The notes under the pieces are model-generated. The model was not told where the DNA came from. It was given only the letters and a program-made list of their open reading frames with translations, and searched no databases. From positions 20,659,817-20,723,816 of the forward strand of contig OZ026835.1 of the NCBI GenBank assembly GCA_964023205.1: a DNA stretch of 64,000 bases. Direction: 5' to 3'. Position numbers and translations under genes: made by a program. Below, one piece after another: positions 15,001-25,164 of this stretch; position 1 is the first letter of the stretch; every line of letters starts with the position of its first letter. This DNA comes from Lutraria lutraria. Its lineage: Eukaryota; Mollusca; Bivalvia; Venerida; Mactridae.

Positions 15001-16126
15001 GGGTGGTAGAAATGAATCTCATCATGTAGGACATCACAGACGTGACAGTGGTATTGAAGAAGAAGGTATGATTGGTATTGCACTGGACAAATTAAAACAA
15101 AGTCATGGTGATCAACACATTCCTCTTGATAAAGCAAATACTGAACCTAATGAGAGTGCTGATAATATGGATCCATTGCGAAAGAGTGGACAAGTTATTG
15201 CAGAGGATGATACATTAAGATCTCATAGAAAAAGTATACTTAAAAGGCAAATGAATATAGACATTTCAGAAATGGCGGCCTCAGCTACAACTAAAACATT
15301 TTTACCTGAATATAAACAAGCTTCTGATTTAAATGTTGGACTAAAAGAAGCCAGAAAGATCTCTCCCAGAGCTTCAACTTCCACATCTTTCCTTGTACAT
15401 TCTGCTCCTGGATCACAGAGTGTTTCTGGTTCAAGTACTTCAGAAGTTGGTAGTGATGTGTCCCGTAGATCGGACACATCTAGTACTTCATATAGAAAAG
15501 ATACATGGACAAGTTTTGGGTCACAAGATAGTAGTACATTTGGTGATGTTGTCTCACATGGTGAAAGTGATGATGTAGACAGTTTATTTGATGGAGCTGA
15601 AAGAAGGCGACAGATTTTATCTTCTAGTGGTTCACAAAGTAGTGTGACATCAAAAATGGGACAAATGCTGAAACTGCACAGTGTCGATGACAAGAAAGGT
15701 TAGTGTATAGATATTATTTAGAATCAACACATGAGTTTTGCTGAATTGATCTGCCATTTGTTGTCTAATAGATAGGATATGTGACATTTGTATTACATTT
15801 CTATTTATTGATAGTTAAGATTGTGGAATCCTTGTGATTATTAATTTATTAAAATTATCCATGGTGTATAGATTTATTTTGTGTATTTTATTTTTATTTC
15901 CTTAAAAATTCCATGAATTTTTAGTTCTCCTGAAAAAAAATAGATTATTTTGTTTGGTACCTGTAGTTTTCTATTAAGTGTCATTTTTTGTGTTTGGATT
16001 TCCATTGATTCTCAATTAAAAGAAGAGTCAACTTGATGTTGTGTTACCATTTTTATTTTAGATGACAATGATGTTACTGAACCAGTTACTAAACTATCAA
16101 AACTGGACCCGGAATCATTGAACTAG
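1..16126 (+). CDS. NLR/APAF1-like STAND protein (tandem DED-like, NB-ARC, TPR-like, acidic tail), 5' partial
   Basis: Exons: <1-271, 1181-1248, 1334-1601, 1824-1982, 2458-2569, 4645-4796, 5500-5612, 6045-6209, 6529-8194, 8696-8815, 9553-9626, 14762-15698, 16062-16126 (TAG). All junctions are GT-AG and the exons sum to 4170 nt, a multiple of three (1389 codons seen). Two homologous alpha-helical death-effector-like modules lie at about residues 15-85 and 128-195. NB-ARC motifs follow: Walker A GMGGVGKT (261-268), Walker B LFLVDNIDD (346-354), sensor ITSR (386-389), GVPLAI (452-457) and a degenerate MHD-like LHPIIHDY near 585. Next come TPR-like helical repeats, then a Ser/Asp/Glu-rich low-complexity tail. 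STAND proteins of this layout are ATP-switched scaffolds in apoptosis or innate immunity; that role is inferred. Exons 2 and 3 are the least certain, because the acceptor at 1333 has a weak pyrimidine tract. The 5.1 kb intron before 14762 is packed with transposons. Confidence 0.85.
425..485 (-). repeat. tRNA-derived SINE head fragment
   Basis: The minus strand reads ggtgtagtggttagtacgct followed by a ctggacttgtaaccag anticodon-arm-like segment, resembling the 5' half of a tRNA-derived SINE. No box B or tail is seen. It lies in the first intron of the NLR-like gene. Confidence 0.35.
690..769 (+). CDS. Stop-ended linker exon, paralogous to exon 1824-1982
   Basis: After an AG acceptor (ttaatctag, ending 689), the frame joins the phase-1 end of the first death-fold exon (271). 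It reads QTDYKKEIKDYRK and on to a TAA at 767-769. It aligns with ETNYSDEIKRYREEK at the start of exon 1824-1982, which instead runs on into the NB-ARC linker. It is either an alternative last exon giving a death-fold-only protein, or a relic of a tandem duplication now skipped in favour of 1181-1248. A transposon begins 7 bases after the stop. Confidence 0.45.
776..987. mobile_element. MITE with 26-28 bp perfect terminal inverted repeats, TA-flanked
   Basis: The left end ctgtggaatcattaattttc (778 on) is the exact reverse complement of the right end (to 985), and both are flanked by TA. The interior is also partly palindromic (ttcgtggatt / aatctaatccc), so the whole 208 bp folds back. No coding capacity. 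A TA target duplication suggests mobilisation by a Tc1/mariner-type transposase (inference). Confidence 0.8.
2700..2868. mobile_element. Small MITE in NLR-like gene intron
   Basis: The ends are inverted: tagtacaacctgtccagaac at the left, and gagaggttgcactgta at the right. It is about 169 bp, AT-rich and non-coding. A 58 bp imperfect tandem duplication (ttcaattctgatta ... tctagtgttgaagta) follows at 2871-2950. Confidence 0.5.
3104..4054. mobile_element. Non-autonomous pogo/Tigger-like DNA transposon, 951 bp
   Basis: The left end cagtaaaacctcgattatcc and the right end ataatcgggggtttactg are inverted repeats, each flanked by TA. Termini of the form CAGTAAAACCTCG-TTATCCGAA are typical of pogo/Tigger elements. 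Sub-terminal copies of attatccgaat recur. The only long frame inside (3347-3556) has no transposase features, so the element is a deletion derivative. It sits in the intron between the P-loop exon and the next NB-ARC exon. Confidence 0.75.
4162..4584. mobile_element. hAT-like MITE
   Basis: It starts cagggttgccac and ends gtggcaaccctg, a 12 bp perfect terminal inverted repeat, with weaker symmetry further in. CAGGGTTGCC termini are typical of hAT non-autonomous elements. No matching 8 bp target duplication is visible, so the class is tentative. Confidence 0.55.
4848..5100 (+). mobile_element. tRNA-derived SINE, family A
   Basis: A tRNA-like head carries box B ggttcgattcc. A conserved body (catatgtggagaagttgcca, then agtccaggaaaatctgtcaa) follows, and the copy ends in an aaataaataaata tail. 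The same body recurs at 49448-49690 (inverted), 52829-53030 and 57545-57680. Confidence 0.75.
9266..9443. mobile_element. MITE, CAGTCAAACCTGTG-type ends (diverged)
   Basis: The left end acattcaaatctgtgtaagtg and right end cgcaggttttactgta are imperfect inverted repeats around a ggccacc / aaggtggtc core. Related copies lie at 44235-44403, 53487-53662 and 58508-58652, with a fragment near 54733-54770. Confidence 0.55.
10171..11370. mobile_element. TA-flanked DNA transposon, 1200 bp, CAGTCTAACCTG ends
   Basis: Left cagtctaacctggccttacg and right taagacaggttggactg are inverted repeats with TA on both outer sides. The left 250 bp holds several short repeats of the type cggtcacc...ggccag. A 90-codon open frame at 10771-11043 matches no transposase I recognise. 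Probably a non-autonomous pogo/mariner-type element. Confidence 0.7.
11385..11887. mobile_element. MITE with TTAAAGGGGYAAC ends
   Basis: Left ttaaaggggtaac and right gttgcccctttaa are inverted, spanning 503 bp. An 18-base perfect palindrome, tcgctggtataccagcga, lies just inside the right end. Non-coding. Confidence 0.55.
12050..13550 (+). mobile_element. Tandem-repeat element, about 160 bp units, hairpin ends
   Basis: It opens with a perfect hairpin (agctcacctga - ttca - tcaggtgagct) and ends near ctcaggtgagcga, then a ggcca...tggcc hairpin and ctcttgttt. Between them at least eight units, marked by gtttacactctag, start at 12125, 12285, 12442, 12603, 12764, 12925, 13085 and 13241 (period 156-161). 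A shorter copy with the same 3' end is at 39608-40436. The layout resembles Helentron-type elements; the class is inferred. Confidence 0.7.
13551..14090 (-). pseudogene. LINE reverse-transcriptase protein, C-terminal fragment
   Basis: The minus strand encodes the C-terminal tail of a non-LTR retrotransposon polyprotein: FRLSSHNLEIETCR, a CKMC half-knuckle, then ESEYHFLMCCTKY. A plus-strand copy at 37945-38565 has the same block (FRLSSHKLEIETGRW, ESEYHFLLCCPLY). No RT core is present. The 3' side abuts the end of the 160 bp repeat element, so the LINE is truncated there. Confidence 0.7.
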
Positions 16127-16950
16127 ATGCCATGGTTTCTGTAAAGGTTTGATACATCCTGCATTTTTGTAACAGTTTTCTGTGTCAAGAGGGTACCATT
16201 TGAATATTTTGTGTCTGCCTCAATTTAGAGAGCAATATTGTATGTATTTGTATTTTACAATCAATCTTTTAATGGTCTCAATGCATATAATATGCATATA
16301 TTTACATGATGGCAACTGGTTTTTAAGATTTGTTTATATATTTTTTGCTGTATATATTTACATAATGTTTGTTTTAGCGTACTTTTGTTCTTGATAAATA
16401 GCATACTATAGTATTCTTTCCTTGAAGTTATAAGGTTGATATTTTTTATATCTATTTTTGTGTGTGTTGGCCCCGGTGATATATATAGTGTTGAACTGCT
16501 GTAAAACTTAACTTAGCTCTTTAATTTTGAATATTATTTGGTGTTCAACTTGGTATCAGCCTATGAATTTAGTCAATATTTTAACAATCAAAAGTCAAAA
16601 ATCAAAAGTTGAGTTTTGTAGGCTCTAAATTCCTTAGCAGGACTAGACAAGTACTTCTTTCATGCTGTGAACTGTACTTTACATGTTCACTTCTTGCTGA
16701 ACTGTTGGCTGAAGTATCAGTTTATCTAAGCAGTACATTTTTTTGTACTTAGTGATTTTCAGTCTTGTCTCCATGGGTGAATAACTTCCTTATGCTTCAC
16801 TTTTCTTTGTTTTAATGACATTATGACAAACAATTGCACAATTTATTAAGGTGTGATAATTTTATTAGCATACTTTTGTCAACCTGAATTCTGGTTCTCT
16901 TACTGCCCTCCAAGAGCTAATTGGCGTACCTTATAATAATAATATATTTA
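16127..16950 (+). other. Putative 3' UTR of the NLR-like gene
   Basis: AT-rich, non-coding sequence after the TAG at 16124-16126. No canonical AATAAA was found by eye; GATAAA variants occur near 16394 and 16995. The transcript end is therefore unknown. Repeats resume at about 17030. Confidence 0.4.
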
Positions 16951-17026
16951 TTCAGAATATGTGTATCAAGCACATCGCATAAATACAAAGAAAGATAAAT
17001 GATTGAAATCATATGTTAAATCACCA

Positions 17027-17470
17027 TTAACAACAGGCCGTGGCCATGGTCCAGTGGTTAGTTTGCTGGTTTTGGCTCAATCTCCTCCTGTCTTTGCTCT
17101 TTTTGTTGCTGAGTTTGATTTTCCTCTGTTGAGGTTTTTCCTTTCCTTCCTTTACCTCTTCCAGGCATTTATACATTTTATGTAGATTTATGCTGATAAT
17201 TTTATAGTTCTGTTCTCTCTGAGAGTTTGCAGGAAAATGAAGCTGATGAGGAAATGCCTCCAGAAAATTCCAGAGGTCATATGTCATCATATTACCTCCC
17301 TTGTATATTTGATCTTTGACCATACTGGTTACTTCCCTTCATCTTTGAACAATTCAATAATCTATCTATTATTTTTAGGTCTTTATATTAACTCAACCGA
17401 AGCAATCTAACATAAACATCGAATATTGTTTAATGCAATATTTGGATTTATTTTACAATACAAAACAACC
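17027..17470 (-). pseudogene. Transposon copy A: leader and start of MPGRGKG... ORF, truncated
   Basis: Read on the minus strand, a leader (taaacaatattcgatgttta region) leads to an ATG opening MPGRGKGRKGKTSTEE, rich in Gln/Glu/Lys. The frame is cut off near 17030. The same leader and start (MPARGKGRKRKVSTEE) occur at 35140-35600, where the frame continues. This is thus the 5' part of an interspersed element, not a host gene. Confidence 0.55.
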
Positions 17471-17607
17471 ATTTTAACATGCCTTTACATTGAGTTGAAA
17501 AAAAACAACAGTTATTAATTTACACAAACTTGAAGTCCTAAGAATTGGTTATGAATAGGAATTTCTGGTACAGGATGTATGCCTTGATGTACTCCTTGAA
17601 GCACATG

Positions 17608-17965
17608 ACTCTCCCTTGTGACTGGGGTTCCAGTGTCAGGTTACCATAATGATTGATTAGCACTCTCCCTTGTGACTGGGGTTCCAGTGTCAGGTTACCA
17701 TAATGATTGATTAGCACTCTCCCCTGTGACTGGGGTTCCAGTGTCAGGTTACCATAATGATTGATTAGCACTCTCCCCTGTGACTGGGGTTCCAGTGTCA
17801 GGTTACCATAATGATTGATTAGCACTCTCCCCTGTGACTGGGGTTCCAGTGTCAGGTTACCATAATGATTGATTAGCACTCTCCCCTGTGACTGGGGTTC
17901 CAGTGTCAGGTTACCATAATGATTGATTAGCACTCTCCCCTGTCACTGGGGTTCCAGTGTCAGGT
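17608..17965. repeat. 54 bp minisatellite, about 6.6 copies
   Basis: Units beginning actctccc(c/t)tgtgactgg start at 17608, 17662, 17716, 17770, 17824, 17878 and 17932. 54 is divisible by three, so a minus-strand frame stays open as an 18-residue repeat (LINHYGNLTLEPQSQGRV). The unit derives from the segment encoding NQSLPDTGTPVTG, a relative of DQSLPGIGTQATG at 18558-18839. So this is an expansion inside a decayed duplicate of that ORF. Confidence 0.85.
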
Positions 17966-18409
17966 AATGACTGATTAATATTATTAATAAGCATTGCATC
18001 CGTGACAGGTACTGTCTGGGAGCCATATCCGAAATGTTACTATTAGTATTTCTCATCATCTTCTTACTCTGACTCCGAGTTTGTGAGCAGACTATACATT
18101 GTATTACAACATGGTGGTTTCCAGATGGTCTCTAGACTTGTTAACAGAATTGACAAGTTGTAGACTTCCAAATTTGCATTGAACTTGGTTTCTAATTCTG
18201 GGAATTTTACTATACCCAATCCTAGAAACCCGTCTACATGTCCTTGACTCCATTGCTGTTTCAGTCATTGGGGGAGTCCTCCTATAGTTTTGGTATGATT
18301 CGAAAGCCTTTCAAGGCTTTCATACATTTTAACATTGTTTCAGGCATTTAGTATGTGATCTGTACCCTGTCAGATCTCATGCAGTATCTTATCACACTTG
18401 CGGGAAAAC

Positions 18410-18839
18410 TTATTGTTTTTTTATGTATGATTTAACCTGGTTGTTTATTGGGGTACTTAGTGGATCAGCAAACTGCATACCATTATCTGCAACCAAATTA
18501 TTTGTGTGGGCAGCCACAGCATGGTCTACATCCACAAGACCGTGTTCCTCTTCACTATCAGATGAGGATTCCCTGGTAAGTTGTAGCCTCTTGCTCAAAG
18601 CTTGGTAGTGGCATCTGTCCCAATAACTGATTTAGAATAGAAATTTCAGGTACAGTCTGAATACCTTGATCTACCCCTGTTGCCTGAGTTCCAATGCCAG
18701 GTAATGACTGATCAACCGTATTTGAAGTAAGAATTTCATCCCTGATAGGTAATGTCTGAAGCATGGTCTGTGGAGTCATATCTGGTACCACTACCACTGA
18801 ACGATCAGTACTTCTCCTCTTTTTCTTACTCATCGTCAA
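18410..18839 (-). pseudogene. Transposon copy A: MSKKKRR... ORF, broken
   Basis: The minus frame opens with MTMSKKKRRSTDR (18839) and runs as a Gln/Pro/Thr-rich, poorly structured sequence to about 18600. A frameshift then leads into an acidic stretch (SSSDSEEEHG) ending near 18410. A diverged duplicate of its middle lies at 17530-18080. Colinear position suggests it corresponds to the 35775-36152 ORF (MSPKQKKSRECSR) of copy B. No known domain is recognised. Confidence 0.4.
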
Positions 18840-19132
18840 AGGTTGTGAGCAGCACGCCTGTGTACAGTGTACATGCCGACACAGTTGAAGTTTTTCTCTT
18901 TTTAGATGGTTTCATCTGAAATACCCGAAAGAAATGTTAAAGCCACTTGTAATATACTGGGGCAGAATGGCACGGAATATAATCCAAAATAGCTGGGGCG
19001 GAATAATGTAAATGGATATTCTGTACAGAATTTAAGTCGGCCATTTTTCTAGGCATTATTTGCCATGGAATCAAAAAAATAATATAGTCAAAAATTTCAT
19101 ACAGACTGGTGATTGAACCTGTAACAATATGT

Positions 19133-19815
19133 ATCTTTCACAATAGGCAGCTGAAACAGGAGACTGGATACCAAATCCCGTTAAATATATCAGCTGAATC
19201 GGGAGATTGGTAACTAAATCCTGCTGATAATAAATAGCAGCTGAGACGGGAGACTGGTAACGAAATCCCACTAATAACATATATCAGCTGAAGCGGGAGA
19301 CTGGTAACTAAATCCCGCTAATAATATAATTATATCAGCTGAAGCGGGAGACTGTTAACTAAATCCCGCTAATAATATATATCAGCCGAAGCAGAGACTG
19401 GTAACTAAATCCTGCTAATAATATATATCAGCTGAAGCGGGAGACTGGTAACTAAATCCCGCTAATAATATATATCGGCTGAAGCAGAGACTGGTAACTA
19501 AATCCCGCTAATGATATATATCAGCTGAAGCAGGGACTGGCAACTAAATCCCGCTAATAATATATATCAGCTGAAGCAGAGACTGTTGACTAAATCCTGC
19601 TAATAATATATATCAGCTGAAGCAGAGACTGGTAAATAAATCCTGCTTATAATATATATCAGCTGAAGCAGAGACTGGTAACTAAATACCACTAATAATA
19701 TATTGTAGCTGAGGCGGGAGACTGGTAACTAAATTATGCTTGTAATCTACAGCCACTACATATCACAGCTGAAGCAGGAGGCTGGTAACTAAATCCCGCT
19801 AATAATTTATAACCA
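19133..19815. repeat. 46-51 bp minisatellite, about 14 copies
   Basis: Units of the form atatcagctgaagcgggaga ctggtaactaaatcccgcta ataat repeat with a 46-51 bp period (for example actgktaact at 19301, 19351, 19397 and 19444). Outer units are more diverged. Open frames over the array are by-products. Confidence 0.85.
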
Positions 19816-20295
19816 TAAACATCTGAGACGGAATGATGGTAATTAAATTCCCTTCTTGAGGCCTGATCCTGATCATATAGCTCAGCTGAGGTATTAATAT
19901 GTACCTTCAATTATAAATCTGCAAAAATACATTAATATTACTCAGCTGATACAACTGCAAATGGATGAAACTGGGAACCAATGCTTTTCAAAAATTATGT
20001 AGCAATAATACTGACAACAACTGAAGCATGAGACTGGTTACCAGGTAACTGAAGAATGGCCAATGATATGGCCATGCCATGATAACTTCTACATGCACCT
20101 CAATTATGGCCTTGAAAGCTGAAATCATGGTATTTTCATGATAATGAGTAATGGTAAACCCATTTATTTGTGGTCCTGGAAAGCCCTTATTGAAACAGCA
20201 CAGACAGTGCTTGTGTACTTTAAGGCCCCCTACTATCTGTGGTATGTCTCAACATATGAATACATTTACAAACTATCAAATGGGTAATAATATCA

Positions 20296-20600
20296 CTATA
20301 AACTCATACATAGCTTAATTATTGCATATGGAATGTCTCTGGTCGGCGACCAAGGCAGCTCGAATATTTTACTCAAGCGGAGCTGGCCTGCATGTGATTG
20401 GTGGCAAGCATCTGGACCAAAATTCTGTTGTTTGGACCAAAATCCCTTCATCCACCACAAGTATGAACCTCGATGCTCTGTATTGTTCAGCATTGATGAT
20501 AATGACATGTTTAACTCGTCTACTCTGGTATTGTACCATTCTATTTGCTCAGGATACCTTGTATGAATTGACGGTGTACACTTGTGCAATACTTAAAGAA
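20296..20600 (-). pseudogene. SGNH/GDSL-hydrolase-like fragment from a transposon
   Basis: The minus frame contains YNTRVDELNMSLSSML, then HRGSYLWWMKGFW, then GPDACHQSHAGQLRL. The last matches the block-V Asp-x-x-His motif of SGNH esterases, whose usual form is PDGVHLN. Such domains ride in some LINEs and other molluscan transposons. Only the C-terminal third is present and the earlier GDS block is absent, so it cannot be an active enzyme. Family assignment is from motif memory. Confidence 0.45.
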
Positions 20601-20875
20601 CTATAACCTTCTTCACTCCTACCACAAACAACAAAGTGTCAACCAGGTCGACGATATGTTGAGTGAACGTTTGTGGTATAGTGTATATTATATATAGTAG
20701 TATCTATATATTATAATTGACATAAAACACAAAGTCAAAAGTATATTATGAAGTGCAAAGTACAACATTCAATAGTTAGTAAAACTCATAAAATAACAAT
20801 TTTAATCTATTTACAAGGCACCGTTATTTCACTTTAAAGTTCATAAAATGTCCACAATGAACACCATAATTTTTT

Positions 20876-22612
20876 ATTATACCCCCAGATATGAAATATA
20901 TGGGGGCTATATTGGATTCACGCTTGACGGTCGGTCGGTCGGTCGGCCGGTCGGTCGGTCGGGCGGTCGGTCGGTCGGTCGGTCCGTGCGTCTGTAGACA
21001 CAATTTGTCCGGAGAATTTCTCAGCAACTACTTACAGGATTTCAATGAAACTTCACAGAAGTGATCAGTAGTAAGCCTAGTTGTGCTAGCTTAAAGCATT
21101 TTTTGTTCGGATTAATTTTCACTGAGTTATACCCCTTTGTTGTTTTTATACAGTATATACAATAGGCAAATTTTGTCCGGACAATTTCTCAGCAATTACT
21201 CACAGGATCTCAATGAAACTTCACAGAAGTGATCAGTAGTAAGCCTAGTTGTGCTAGCTTAAAGCATTTTTCGTTCGGATTAATTTTCACTGAGTTATAC
21301 CCCTTTGTTGTTTTTATACAGTATATACAATAGGCAAATTTTGTCCGGACAATTTCTCAGCAATTACTTACAGGATCTCAATGAAACTTCACAGAAGTGA
21401 TCAGTAGTAAGCCTAGTTGTGCATGGTTAAAGCAATTTTCGTTCGGATTAATTATCACTGAGTTATACCCCTTTGTTGTTTTTATACAGTATATACAATA
21501 GGCAAATTTTGTCCGGACAATTTCTCAGCAATTACTTACAGGATCTCAATGAAACTTCACAGAAGTGATCAGTAGTAAGCCTAGTTGTGCATGGTTAAAG
21601 CAATTTTCGTTCAGATTAATTATCACTGAGTTATACCCCTTTGTTGTTTTTATACAGTATATACAATAGGCAAATTTTGTCCGTACAATTTCTCAGCAAC
21701 TACTCACAGGATCTCAATGAAACTTCACAGAAGTGATCAGTAGTAAGCCTAGATGTGCATGCTTAAAGCAATTTTCGTTCGGATTAATTTTCACTGAGTT
21801 ATGGCCCTTTGTTGTTTTTATACAGTATATACAATAGGCAAATTTTGTCCGGACAATTTCTCAGCAACTACTCTCAGGATTTCAACGAAACTTCACAGAA
21901 GTGATCAGTAGTTGGCCTAGTTGTGCATGCTTAAATCCTTTTTCATTTGGATTGATTTTAACTGAGTTATAGCCCTTTGTTTTTTTCTACAGTGTATACA
22001 ATAGGCAAATTTTGTCCTGACTATTTCTCGTTGACTACTGCCAGAAATTCTATAAAACTTCTCAGAAGTGATAAGTAGTTAGCCTAGTTGTGCATGCATT
22101 AAACATGTCTTGGTTTGTTAAATTTTCACTGAGTTATGGCCCTTTGTTGTTTTTTATACAGTGTATATACAATATCTCAGTAACTACTCATAGGAATTCA
22201 ATGAAATTTCTCGGAAGTTATAAACAGCCAAGTTGTGCATGCCATAACCAGGTTTTGTTTGGATTAATTTTCTCTGAGTTATGGCCCTTTGTTTTATACA
22301 ATTAGGTTAATTTTGCCCATACCATTTCTCAGCAACTACATGCAGGAATTCAGTGAAACATCTTAGAAGTGATAAGTAGTTTGCCAAGTTGTGCATGTCC
22401 ACAATAGGTTTTGTCCAAGTAAATTTTAATGAGTTATGGCCCTTTGTTATTTTTTATATAATGTATATTTAGAAACTGGTCAGGATATATCTAAGCAACA
22501 ATTTGCAGGTATTAAAAAATGAAAATGCATTATATTTCCGTCTGTAAAATGTAACAATAACTGTGTCAAGGCCGCATCTGGGGGTATTCATCACCTTTAG
22601 TGATAGTTCTAG
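20876..22612 (+). mobile_element. 168 bp tandem-repeat element, copy 1
   Basis: It starts ttattatacccccagatatg with a fold-back (acccccagatat / atatatgggggct), then a (ggtc)n tract. About ten 168 bp units follow, marked by tgtccgg at 21006, 21174, 21342 and 21510; later units are more diverged. It ends atcacctttagtgatagttctag. An inverted copy with the same ends is at 61312-62690. No ORF. The 3' hairpin plus CTAG end resembles Helitron-type termini. Confidence 0.8.
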
Positions 22613-22624
22613 TTGTCCATAATA

Positions 22625-23000
22625 TCATCTGAATAAAGAAAATGACTCATGATCGTATAGTTTACTTTTAATCAAATTCAAATGTTCTCATTGTAACAAA
22701 AATCTAAAATGTGACTATATCATTAAACTCATCTCTCCTTATCTCTCTGGTCTTATTAACATCTAATTAAACTCTAACCCTAATTCCCATTGTCTCTAAC
22801 TCTGACCAACTCTTACGAACTCTGACTCTCTCTTTCACACAAGACAATTAGTTATATTGAATCTAAAAATGTCATTGACAGCTGTGGGCGTTATCATCAT
22901 TATCCAGTGAAGTTTTTGGAACCACAAGTCTTTTGACCCATGAAATTATACGTTAAAATTATTTGATGCAATACTAATTTGGAATGTCATGCTTAATTAA
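22625..23000. repeat. Interspersed repeat matching 36180-36520
   Basis: The stretch beginning atgactcatgatcgtatagt and continuing through cacaagacaattagttgtat-like sequence to accacaagtcttttgaccca is about 85-90% identical by eye to 36180-36520. The two are in the same orientation and in the same relative place in transposon copies A and B. It probably represents the upstream part of that element. Confidence 0.6.
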
Positions 23001-23950
23001 GCTTCCAAAAGTAGCAAAAAGTTCTCATTTTTCATCCATCAATTTACCAATAATTATTTTAAACTTTTAACAAAGTTACAGCACAATATAAACATCCCAA
23101 AATACCAATTAGTAAATTGACGACATCTGTGATACGCTGACGTTGTTTACAGAGACTTGTTCTACTTCCAATACATACATGTTAAACATTCTCTAGTCAT
23201 TATTAAAAATACAGACTGATATACAAATTCATGTCTCTCTAATTAATTATTCAATCAATGATCATTATAGTAATAATATGGGTATGAGAGCCACTATATG
23301 TTACAGTAATCACTGACTCGATGTGCTTGGGTTTATTTGTCTTTCTTTAGTGTAATGGTCACCATAGTGATTGACACTAAGAGTCAAGTTCTATAATCTC
23401 AGGACCATCTAGTTTCAGTGTTTTCTTCTGAGAATAGGAGGGTTACGATATCATCAACTTTTATTCTAAACCAAAAAAGGTGTTACAAAATGCTAAATCA
23501 AACAAGTGAACAGTTCATCCTGTGATGGTATCTGGTTGCTTTCCTCTGGCAATATTAAATTCAATTCCTTTATGCAAGTACTTGCTGTGGGTAGGTAGTT
23601 TCTGCTTTCAATGAATTGAATACTTGGCTGATGAGCAAAGCCTAATGCAGGTTCCTTCTCTGGGAATTTTACCCTTCACTTTATGTAATGAAGAAAGCAC
23701 TTCATATAATGATAACATGACAATATATGAAACCGATATCTCAGTTTAATAATTTAATGTTTTAACATTATAGAAAGGTTACAATAACAAATTATATTAT
23801 TAAGTGGGCTCATTACTCTATAACACATCTAGCTGAATGTTATGCATACACAATTGTGCATACACAATTACATACATGCTGACAAATATAAAATAAATAC
23901 ACACAAACTATAACAATAATAACACATTCAAAATATTAGATATCAGCTCA
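23001..23950. other. Non-coding, no feature recognised
   Basis: AT-rich intergenic sequence. No supported ORF or repeat was seen by eye. Confidence 0.4.
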
Positions 23951-23958
23951 TTAGCTAT

Positions 23959-24360
23959 TCAAGAGCTGTTCATAATGTTCCAATAGCATACACAAATTAT
24001 TATGGAGCACACACAAAAAGTTTGCACTTGAATTCTAATACAATGTCCTACTACTTGAAGGAACTCTTTCACATATTTCTCTCCATTAGCAACTTGCTTA
24101 CACAGTTTCATCATCTTTTTCTGGTGGGTGATGGTCCCCTTCTTTCTCTTAGTCAGAGTGTCCGGCCACACTGGTGTCTATAAACTTCTGTTTCCACAAG
24201 TGCATTGTCCTTCTGCAGGCATGCCACAATGGACCGCAGTGACGGATTGGCATGGCCCACCAAGTGTTTGAATTGATTATTTCATGATTTGCACACATTG
24301 TTGGTCTTTGCCTTATCTGTCACTGTGGCCGCATGGATATTCCATACAATTGGCGAGTAT
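23959..24360 (-). pseudogene. MULE (Mutator-like) transposase, C-terminal remnant
   Basis: The minus frame from 24360 reads VWNIHAATVTDKAKTNN, an in-frame TGA where MULE proteins have Trp, then NNQFKHLVGHANPSLRS and LQKDNALVETEVYRHQCG. A frameshift follows into WPDTLTKRKKGTITHQKK. The order WN..TNN..W...F..LVGHANP is typical of the MULE transposase C-terminus. It is clearly dead (stop plus frameshift). Confidence 0.55.
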
Positions 24361-24559
24361 CTTCATAATACCAAAATTTATTAATGATATCTATATATGA
24401 ATTATTTTATGAAGTAATGTAATTATGTACTCATACATAGGCAAGGTTTATCAGTATCTCTTAATGTTTTTTGTTCACATGTCACAAAATGACAGGGTGA
24501 GCTTTTCTGATCAGTCTTCATCCAGTGTCAGGTGTCGTGCGTCATCAAACTTTATATGG

Positions 24560-25140
24560 GGCACACCAGGGGCCATATTTTTAGCTTGATTTTAGACAAA
24601 CTGGGTCAGAACGTTAATATCTACAAAATCTCAGATGAGTTTGATATTGGGCCATTTGGGGTCAAAAACACTTTAGAAACCACTGTTTTGATTGGATCTT
24701 CATGAAACTTTGTCAGAATGTTTATTTTAATAATATGTAGGTCAAGCTCGATAATGGGTCATCTCTGGTAAAAAAACTAGGTCACTAGGGCAAATTGCTG
24801 GAAAACCTTGTGAACACACTAGAAGTCACTGTTTTGATTGGATCATCATGAAACCTTGTCAGAATGTTTGTCTTTATAATATCTTGAACAAGTTCGAGCA
24901 TGGGTCATCTTGGGTCAAAAACTAGGTTGCTAGGTCAAATCTTATGAAAAACCATGTTAACACTGTAGATTTCACAGTTATAATTGGATCTTCACCATGC
25001 TTTGTCAAATTGTTTGTTTTAATAATAACCGTCAAGAACAAATATGGGTCATCTTGGGTCAATAACTAGGTCACCAGGTCAAATCTTAGGAAAACCATGT
25101 TAACACTGTAGATTTCACAGTTATAATTGGATCTTCAATA
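24560..25140. repeat. Diverged tandem repeats of about 130-150 bp
   Basis: Four imperfect units share phrases such as gggtcatcttgggtcaaaaa, ctaggtc(a/g)c(t/c)aggtcaaat and ttggatcttcatgaaacttt. The style matches other molluscan tandem-repeat elements, but termini were not found. Confidence 0.6.
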
Positions 25141-25164
25141 CTGTCTATTACTTACCTACCCTCA

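Noticed and set aside
17538..17933. Open 131-codon minus frame of 18-residue repeats
   Set aside because: Open only because the 54 bp unit is divisible by three; the ancestral reading frame of the segment is a different one.
20824..21027. Minus ORF with PTDRPTARPTDRPTD
   Set aside because: Translation of the (ggtc)n tract of the 168 bp repeat element.
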